From positions 186,001-250,000 of the forward strand of contig CAYVRJ010000003.1 of assembly GCA_964453645.1 (NCBI GenBank): 64,000 nt of DNA. The letters run 5' to 3'. Source of the DNA: CAYVRJ01 sp964453645. GTDB taxonomy: Bacteria; Bacillota; Clostridia; Christensenellales; JAWKQI01. This document shows, one piece after another, positions 1-5,731 of this stretch. The notes beneath the pieces were generated by a model. That model searched no databases, was not told the DNA's origin, and was given only the letters and a program-made list of their open reading frames with translations. The stretch's first letter is position 1, and the number at the start of each line of letters is the position of its first letter. The position numbers and the translations under genes are program-made.

Positions 1-27
1 AAAGGAAATACTCAAAATTTAACAGTA

Positions 28-57
28 TTGCAATTGAGGTTGGAATTTGCCTATAAT
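28..57 (+). promoter_or_regulatory. candidate sigma-A promoter for the AAA ATPase
   Basis: TTGCAA at 28-33 and a perfect TATAAT at 52-57 are separated by 18 bp and lie 29 bp before the start codon of the first gene. The -35 is only a partial match, so this is a prediction from spacing and the -10 box. Confidence 0.5.
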
Positions 58-86
58 AGAATAGGAACATGTTTTGAGGAGAAGCC

Positions 87-806
87 ATGTATATCAACGC
101 CATTGCAAGAAAAGAGTGTGCATTCAAGGATTATGTAGATGACATTCCGGCAATCGCCAAACTTTCCGTATTAGAACTAAACGCCCCGGTCACGTTCTTC
201 ATTGGTGAAAACGGTTCGGGTAAATCAACCCTAATTGAAGCCATTGCCATCAACTATGGGTTTAACCCCGAAGGAGGCACAAAGAATTTTAACTATTCAA
301 CCTTTGTTTCCCATTCGGAACTGCACAACTCCATTGTGCTGCACAAGGGTGTGAAGCGGCCTAAAGATGGGTTTTATTTGAGAGCGGAGAGTTTTTATAA
401 CTTTGCAACCGAGGTCAATCGCTTAGATGAAGGCACAAATACGCTCATAGGCTCCTACGGGGGAAAGTCTCTCCACGCCCAGTCCCACGGGGAGAGTTTT
501 ATTTCCCTTGTGGCCAACAGGTTTGGGGGGAGGGGGTTGTATATTTTAGACGAGCCCGAAGCGGCCTTATCCCCCACGAGACAACTCTCCCTGCTCACCC
601 TCATTCACGATTTAGTAGCAGACGATTCACAGTTTATTATCGCCACCCATTCTCCTCTACTCATGGCCTATCCCGGGGCGGAAATACTGGAGTTGAGTGA
701 CAACGGTATCACGCTTAAAAACTATGTGGAAACCGAACACTACACAGTCTATCGCAACTTTTTGGAAAATCCCCAGCGTATGCTGGAATTGCTCTTTCAA
801 GAATAG
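87..806 (+). CDS. AAA family ATPase (ABC-ATPase-like, COG3910 type)
   Basis: A 239-residue soluble ATPase. Walker A is GENGSGKST (about residues 41-49) and Walker B is LYILDEPEAALSP (about 150-162), followed by the switch histidine in ATHSP. Architecture is that of small stand-alone SMC/ABC-like ATPases, with the signature region replaced by SHGESF upstream of Walker B. No membrane partner is visible, so it is unlikely to be a transporter subunit; the substrate is unknown. A TTTTGAGGAGAAGCC leader places a good ribosome binding site before the ATG. It appears monocistronic or loosely linked to the DUF421 gene 58 bp downstream. The family call is firm; the biological role is not. Confidence 0.85.
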   Translation: MYINAIARKECAFKDYVDDIPAIAKLSVLELNAPVTFFIGENGSGKSTLIEAIAINYGFNPEGGTKNFNYSTFVSHSELHNSIVLHKGVKRPKDGFYLRAESFYNFATEVNRLDEGTNTLIGSYGGKSLHAQSHGESFISLVANRFGGRGLYILDEPEAALSPTRQLSLLTLIHDLVADDSQFIIATHSPLLMAYPGAEILELSDNGITLKNYVETEHYTVYRNFLENPQRMLELLFQE

Positions 807-864
807 AGAATAAAGTTTCCCCTTTGTAAGGAAAATAAGAAGAATTACACAGTGGGAGGGTAAC

Positions 865-1572
865 GTGGAAGAAATTCTATCAATTGTTCTAAAATCCATC
901 GTTTCGGTGTGCGTATTATTCGTGCTCACCCGGATCATGGGTAAGAAGCAAATTTCTCAACTCACCTTCTTCGACTACGTTGCGGGTATCTCCATTGGTT
1001 CCATTGCTGCCTCCCTTGCGGTGGAGGAGCACGTTGGGTATGTGAGTGGTTTGACAGCCATGGTGGTGTATACCTTGTTTGTAATCTGCATGTCCGTTGT
1101 GACCCTCAAGAGTTATCCGGCACGAAAGCTGTTGGACGGAGTTCCGGTTATATTAATACAAAACGGCAAGATACTGGAACAAAATCTAAAAAAAACTAAG
1201 ATGAACGTCAACGACTTGTTGGAGGAGTGCAGAATTAAGGATGTGTTTGACATAACAGATGTGCAGTATGCCATATTGGAGACCAGCGGCAAGCTGAGTG
1301 TTCAATTAAAGGCAGAACGCTTGCCGGTCACCACGGGCGATCTGCATATACCAACACCAGCAACGAAATTGTGTATTCATGTGATTATAGATGGCAAAGT
1401 GGTTCACCAAAACCTGTCTGCCGCAAACAAAGATTTGTTTTGGTTAAAATCCACCCTATTACAAAACGGTGTAGACCATATGGAGGATGTTTTGCTTGCC
1501 TACGTAGATGCCAGCGATACATTACAATTCTATGTGAAAAACCACATAAAGCCCAATACTCCCGTCCTATAA
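865..1572 (+). CDS. DUF421 family membrane protein (YetF/YrbG-like)
   Basis: A 235-residue protein with about three N-terminal membrane segments (residues 5-80) and the family motif RIMGKKQISQLTFFDYV, followed by a cytoplasmic alpha/beta domain containing the PVILIQNGKI segment. This is the standard organisation of Firmicute YetF-like proteins, whose function is unsettled; in sporeformers some paralogues are spore-membrane proteins. The start is GTG at 865, chosen because GTGGGAGGG lies at the right distance upstream. Length matches the family. It is followed by about 120 bp without a recognisable gene before the metal importer operon. Confidence 0.85.
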   Translation: MEEILSIVLKSIVSVCVLFVLTRIMGKKQISQLTFFDYVAGISIGSIAASLAVEEHVGYVSGLTAMVVYTLFVICMSVVTLKSYPARKLLDGVPVILIQNGKILEQNLKKTKMNVNDLLEECRIKDVFDITDVQYAILETSGKLSVQLKAERLPVTTGDLHIPTPATKLCIHVIIDGKVVHQNLSAANKDLFWLKSTLLQNGVDHMEDVLLAYVDASDTLQFYVKNHIKPNTPVL

Positions 1573-1692
1573 AATACATTTTTTGTTTAAAATATCCGTA
1601 TGTTGCAATAATATATCAGTGAAATATGAAAGCAACACATTTTTTTATTTCACAGTGTTTATTCAATTACAGTTCCATACTGGAGGTACGGT

Positions 1693-2604
1693 ATGTTTAA
1701 AAGATTATTGTTTGGTATAGTTAGTTTGTTTGTTTTGACAGTCCAGCTCTTGGGCTGCCAATCCTCCCAAGGGGGGATCAACGAGAGCAGGCTTAAGATC
1801 GTCACCACGCTGTTTCCCCAATACGACTTTGCACGGCAAGTGGCGGGGGACCGGGCGGATGTCACCCTGCTCATTCCGCCGGGGGTGGAGAGCCACGCCT
1901 ATGAGCCCACCCCGGCAGACATGCGAAGCATCAACACATCCAACCTGTTTATTTACACAGGGGAGAACATGGAGGCTTGGGCACAAAAGCTGCTGAGTGG
2001 CATAGACAATAGTAAAGTTAAAATTCTCGATGTTTCAGCAGGTGTGGAGCTGACAGAAGGGCATGACGACGGGGATTATCTCGACCCCCACATCTGGACA
2101 GACCCAAACAACGCAATGGTCATGGTGACAAATATTAAAGATACGCTGTGTCAAATGGATGCAAAAAATGCACAGTTCTATACCGACAACGCACAAAAGT
2201 ATATGGCCGAGCTGGAAAAGCTGGACACTGCCTTTCAAAGTGCAGTGGAGAGTGGAACGAGGAGAGAAGTTGTATTTGGGGGAAGAAATGCCTTCCGCTA
2301 CTTTTTAAGCAGATACGGACTAAAGGACATTTCTGCCTACAGTACCTGTGCCGCAGAGGGGGAACCCAGCGTGAAGGCTATAACGCTGCTCACGGACGAG
2401 ATTAAGTTAAAGCAAATCCCCGTGATCTACTACGAAGAATTGAGCGAACCAACAATAGCAAAATCCATCTCCTCTGAGACGGGTGCAAAGATGCTGTTGC
2501 TGCACTCCTGCCACAATTTGACCAAAGAAGAGTTTGATGGGGGACAGACCTACATTTCGCTGATGAATCAAAACCTGAAAAACCTGATGGAGGCCCTGGG
2601 TTGA
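1693..2604 (+). CDS. metal ABC transporter substrate-binding lipoprotein (ZnuA/cluster A-I type)
   Basis: A 303-residue lipoprotein: hydrophobic signal with lipobox LLGC (Cys22), then a cluster A-I fold that captures Zn or Mn outside the membrane for the permease and ATPase encoded next. Usual metal ligands are visible as His68 (GVESHAYEPT) and His133 (DPHIWTDP). The third His of classical ZnuA/PsaA is missing: the segment reads FGGRNAFRYF, with Arg198 at that place. The C-terminal acidic ligand region reads LLLHSCHNLT, so a His may take that role. The usual His-rich loop is reduced to a short GHDDGD stretch. I recall this variant as common in Clostridia. Metal specificity cannot be read from sequence. 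The ribosome binding site is TGGAGG. Confidence 0.85.
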   Translation: MFKRLLFGIVSLFVLTVQLLGCQSSQGGINESRLKIVTTLFPQYDFARQVAGDRADVTLLIPPGVESHAYEPTPADMRSINTSNLFIYTGENMEAWAQKLLSGIDNSKVKILDVSAGVELTEGHDDGDYLDPHIWTDPNNAMVMVTNIKDTLCQMDAKNAQFYTDNAQKYMAELEKLDTAFQSAVESGTRREVVFGGRNAFRYFLSRYGLKDISAYSTCAAEGEPSVKAITLLTDEIKLKQIPVIYYEELSEPTIAKSISSETGAKMLLLHSCHNLTKEEFDGGQTYISLMNQNLKNLMEALG

Positions 2605-3287
2605 GGATTTTAAGTGTGACCGATCTAACGGTTTCTTACGATCGCAACGTGGTGCTGGATGCCGTATCCTTTGATGTGTATGCAGGGGATCGCATTTGTA
2701 TAGTTGGTGAAAACGGATCGGGAAAGACCACCCTGATCAAGGCCTTGTGCGGTTTGGTCACCGGGCGGGGGGGCAAAATTCGAATGGAAAACGGCCTGCA
2801 ACCCACCCAAATCGGCTACTTACCCCAGCAAACTAAAGTGCAGCGCAACTTTCCCGCCAGCGTGGGGGAGGTGGTGCTGTCCGGGTGCGTCAATAAAACT
2901 AAAGGATTTTTTTATACCAAAGCACTCAAGGAGAGGGCGGGGGAGGCCATGCACAACCTGTTCATCGCCGATCTGGTGAATACGCCGTACTGCTGCTTGT
3001 CCGGGGGGCAGCAGCAAAGGGTGCTGCTTGCACGTGCCCTGTGTGCAACCGAAAAACTTTTGATATTAGACGAACCCACCAGCGGTTTGGACGCAAACAT
3101 TTCTTCCGAATTTTACGTTATGATAAAAAAACTCAGTGAGGAAAAGGGGCTTACCGTGCTCATGGTGTCCCACGATATGAGAGAAGTTTTGTCATGGGCA
3201 ACAAAAATACTGCATATCAAAACAAAGGTTCAATACTTTGGCGACAGCCAAGGGTATGCACAGGCAACCTTTGGGGCTTGCCGATGA
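2601..3287 (+). CDS. metal ABC transporter ATP-binding protein (ZnuC-like)
   Basis: A 228-residue nucleotide-binding subunit that powers metal import. Walker A is GENGSGKTT, the signature is LSGGQQQRV, Walker B is LLILDEPTSGLD, and the switch histidine lies in MVSHD. The start is TTG at 2601, sharing the TTGA tetranucleotide with the stop of the lipoprotein gene, which indicates translational coupling. Its own stop overlaps the permease start as ATGA. Length is slightly short for the family (about 230-250) but all motifs are present. It works with the lipoprotein upstream and the permease downstream. Confidence 0.9.
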   Translation: MRILSVTDLTVSYDRNVVLDAVSFDVYAGDRICIVGENGSGKTTLIKALCGLVTGRGGKIRMENGLQPTQIGYLPQQTKVQRNFPASVGEVVLSGCVNKTKGFFYTKALKERAGEAMHNLFIADLVNTPYCCLSGGQQQRVLLARALCATEKLLILDEPTSGLDANISSEFYVMIKKLSEEKGLTVLMVSHDMREVLSWATKILHIKTKVQYFGDSQGYAQATFGACR

Positions 3288-4120
3288 ACAATAGTTTGAC
3301 AGAGCTTTTTTCCTACAGCTTTATTGTCCGGGCACTGATCGTGGGTATACTGGTCTCCCTGTGTGCAGCGTTGCTGGGGGTGAGCCTGGTGCTCAAGCGT
3401 TATTCCATGATCGGCGACGGGCTGGCACACGTGGGTTTTGGGGCGTTGTCTATCGCCTTTGCACTAAATATGGCGCCCCTGGTCGTATCCATTCCCGCAG
3501 TTGTGGTTGCAGCCTTCCTGTTGCTCAGGCTCAGCGAAAACAGCAAGATAAAGGGGGATGCAGCCATTGCCCTCATCTCCAGCTCTGCTCTGGCCATTGG
3601 ACTAATCGCCACTTCCCTTGCCAAAGGAGTGAACGTGGATGTGAACAGCTATATGTTTGGCAGTATTTTAGCAGTGGGGGAAGGCGAGGTGTATTTGAGC
3701 GTTGCATTGTCCGCTGCTGTCATTACCCTTTACGTGTTACTCTACAACAAGATATTTTGTATGACCTTTGACGAAAGCTTTGCAAAATCCACGGGTATCA
3801 GTGTGAACGGACTAAACACTACAATTGCCCTGCTCACCGCAGTGACCATTGCAGTGGGCATGCGCATTATGGGAACACTGCTCATATCCAGCCTCATCAT
3901 CTTTCCTGCACTCACGGCCATGCGCCTGATGAGGGGCTTTAAATGGGTGGTGCTGTGCAGTGCGGTTGTTTCGGTGGTGGGTTATTTTTTGGGAATACTG
4001 TTGTCGTTTATGTGGAATTTACCTGCGGGAGCCAGCGTGGTGGGGGTGAACCTCTTGGTTTTTTGTCTCTTCTTCGCCATTGATTTAGTAAAAAAGAGCA
4101 GGGGGGGCAACCCTTGCTGA
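3284..4120 (+). CDS. metal ABC transporter permease (ZnuB-like)
   Basis: A 278-residue membrane protein of the ABC-3 family with about eight hydrophobic segments and the conserved MIGDGLAHVGFG motif near residues 42-53, typical of Zn/Mn permeases. The start used is the ATG at 3284, which overlaps the ATPase stop as ATGA; a longer reading from 3194 would run back over the ATPase gene and lacks a ribosome binding site. Unusually, its last 139 bp overlap the convergent DUF6054 reading frame on the other strand. Confidence 0.9.
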   Translation: MNNSLTELFSYSFIVRALIVGILVSLCAALLGVSLVLKRYSMIGDGLAHVGFGALSIAFALNMAPLVVSIPAVVVAAFLLLRLSENSKIKGDAAIALISSSALAIGLIATSLAKGVNVDVNSYMFGSILAVGEGEVYLSVALSAAVITLYVLLYNKIFCMTFDESFAKSTGISVNGLNTTIALLTAVTIAVGMRIMGTLLISSLIIFPALTAMRLMRGFKWVVLCSAVVSVVGYFLGILLSFMWNLPAGASVVGVNLLVFCLFFAIDLVKKSRGGNPC

Positions 4121-4455
4121 AAGCCCAAGCGTTTCAATGCATTACGCACAGTGCGCACAAAATCTCTCTCAGCTCCAAAGGTAATACTTAGGAAGGGTTG
4201 TAGCCCTCCACCCGAGCCGATGGCTTCCACTGTTATATTTTCCCCTTCACCGATTATAACAACAGTGAGGCTGACACGGCTGTAACATCGAGCATAATAC
4301 TTTTCAAAAACCATGATACAAATATGCATGCTGTCAAAGGTATGAACCGTTTGCTTGACTAAAGCGCAGGTTAAACCGGTATTTTTCACTTGAATACGCA
4401 ATTTTGCCGCAATTTCTTGCACATCTCCTAAACCCCACATGGTCAAGCTGGCCAT
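3982..4455 (-). CDS. DUF6054 family protein
   Basis: A small protein of about 157 residues beginning MASLTMWGLGDVQEIA. A compact alpha/beta domain of about 115 residues ends near NALKRLGF and resembles Clostridial DUF6054 proteins of unknown function. The remaining 40 or so residues are basic and are coded entirely by the antisense strand of the permease 3' end, so they look like run-on sequence without selection. The start at 4455 is set by a GGGGG ribosome binding site; an upstream ATG at 4512 would add 19 residues but lacks that site. The family assignment comes from sequence resemblance only. Confidence 0.6.
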   Translation of the reverse strand: MASLTMWGLGDVQEIAAKLRIQVKNTGLTCALVKQTVHTFDSMHICIMVFEKYYARCYSRVSLTVVIIGEGENITVEAIGSGGGLQPFLSITFGAERDFVRTVRNALKRLGFQQGLPPLLFFTKSMAKKRQKTKRFTPTTLAPAGKFHINDNSIPKK

Positions 4456-4540
4456 AAGTACCCCCAATAACTGTATACAGTGTATTGTAAAATCTTCTTG
4501 GAAACATGTCAATATTTTGCCTGAAAATGAGAATCAAAGC

Positions 4541-4580
4541 AAAATAAATCCAACGACCTTAAGCCTTGGATTTATTTTTA
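4541..4580. terminator. intrinsic terminator (bidirectional)
   Basis: A 12-bp inverted repeat, AAATAAATCCAA (4542-4553) and TTGGATTTATTT (4566-4577), with a 12-nt loop and T-rich flanks on both strands. It lies just past the stop of the glycosyltransferase on the minus strand and upstream of the DUF6054 gene. Confidence 0.6.
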
Positions 4581-4598
4581 ATGGATAGAAAGCATATT

Positions 4599-5672
4599 TT
4601 ATGCGATAAATGGTTTGAAATATTCTTTATTATACAAATAACCTCTGTCGGTGGGTTTGATTTGGCCTGCCTTTTCATTGTGTTCGTTGGCTTTTTTATA
4701 GTCGCCCAGCCGATCGTAACACACGCAGAGCTGCATGTTGGGAACATAACCGTAACAGTCTGTGAGGCAGAACCCTCCGTTTTGGGTATTCATTTCGCTG
4801 TTTGCCGCAATTTCATACCAAAAGATGGCAGTGTGATATTGTGCCCTGTCGAGAAAATGTTTTCCGATGTCACAGCATATTTCGGCACGGGGTTTGTCGA
4901 ATTCAAAACTTCTAAACAGGCTGCTCAGTGCCGCCTTACAGTCGTTCATCAAATAGTGGCAGACCGCCAAGTCTTTGCAGGCGCTGATGTTGTTTTCCAC
5001 CCAACCCTGTCCTTCGTCCAAAAATTCGGTAAACGCTTGAATGGCAGATTCGTACATGCCGTTGTAATACAACTCCCGGGCGTAATAATACTTCTGTCGG
5101 GGATCCAATTGCTGTCCTTCGGCAATCATTTTTTGAAATATTTTTAAATTGCGCTGGGGTTCGTTGGGCAGCATTTTTTTGTGGAGAATGGAAATTTCCC
5201 GATACTCCACATTACCCCGCTGGGGGATCACTTCATGGATGGCACCCACCCATTGGAAGTGCATGGACGTTTTAAACAGTCTCTCCCGGAAATAGGAAAG
5301 GGTGGGGTTGCCGTATGCGTCAAAAGCCACGTCGTATTTCATCATGACGACATCCACGGAAGGGGACAAACTCTCTTTCAAATCTAACAGCAGTTGGCGG
5401 TTGCGCACATCGATCACGTCGTCGGCGTCCAGCCACATGGAGTATTCCATGGTCGCCTTCGAGAAGGAAAAGTTTCGGGCTGCTGCAAAGTCCTGACACC
5501 AGACAAAATCATATACCCGATCGGTATACCGCATGGCAATTTCCTTCGTGCGGTCGGTGGAGCCCGTATCCACCACGATGATTTCATCGGCAATGTCTTT
5601 TACACATTCCAAACATCTGCCAAGGACACACTCTTCATTTTTTACTATCATACAAACACTCAATGAGATCAA
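4599..5672 (-). CDS. family 2 glycosyltransferase with TPR-like C-terminus
   Basis: A 357-residue GT-A enzyme. The N-terminus has the opening strand SLSVCMIVKNEE, the nucleotide-binding VVDTGSTDRT and the metal-binding MWLDADD (DXD-like). The C-terminal half (about 190-350) is helical with TPR-like spacing. No membrane segment is seen, so it probably acts in the cytoplasm. The family includes enzymes that glycosylate peptides and surface proteins; the acceptor here is unknown. The TTG start at 5672 is chosen because AGGAGG lies 8 nt upstream; an in-frame ATG seven codons later lacks such a site. It lies directly downstream of two collagen-like genes on the same strand, separated by a terminator hairpin. 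A role in glycosylating the Thr-rich collagen is an inference from position. Confidence 0.85.
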   Translation of the reverse strand: MISLSVCMIVKNEECVLGRCLECVKDIADEIIVVDTGSTDRTKEIAMRYTDRVYDFVWCQDFAAARNFSFSKATMEYSMWLDADDVIDVRNRQLLLDLKESLSPSVDVVMMKYDVAFDAYGNPTLSYFRERLFKTSMHFQWVGAIHEVIPQRGNVEYREISILHKKMLPNEPQRNLKIFQKMIAEGQQLDPRQKYYYARELYYNGMYESAIQAFTEFLDEGQGWVENNISACKDLAVCHYLMNDCKAALSSLFRSFEFDKPRAEICCDIGKHFLDRAQYHTAIFWYEIAANSEMNTQNGGFCLTDCYGYVPNMQLCVCYDRLGDYKKANEHNEKAGQIKPTDRGYLYNKEYFKPFIA

Positions 5673-5686
5673 GTTAGAAACCTCCT

Positions 5687-5722
5687 AAAAAATAAAGGGG
5701 AAGGCAAAATGCCCACCCCTTT
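5687..5722 (-). terminator. intrinsic terminator after the collagen-like operon
   Basis: Read on the minus strand the hairpin is AAAGGGG (5722-5716), GGCA, loop, TGCC, CCCCTTT (5700-5694), then ATTTTTT. Its T-run directly abuts the AGGAGG of the glycosyltransferase, so transcription of that gene needs read-through or a promoter within the collagen-like gene. Confidence 0.75.
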
Positions 5723-5731
5723 GCCATAAAA

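Noticed and set aside
3194..3283. Longer start for the metal permease
   Set aside because: It lies in the ATPase coding region without a ribosome binding site; the ATGA overlap at 3284 is the natural start.
4566..5147. A 193-codon plus-strand frame over the glycosyltransferase
   Set aside because: No ribosome binding site or family resemblance, and it lies entirely antisense to a well-supported gene.
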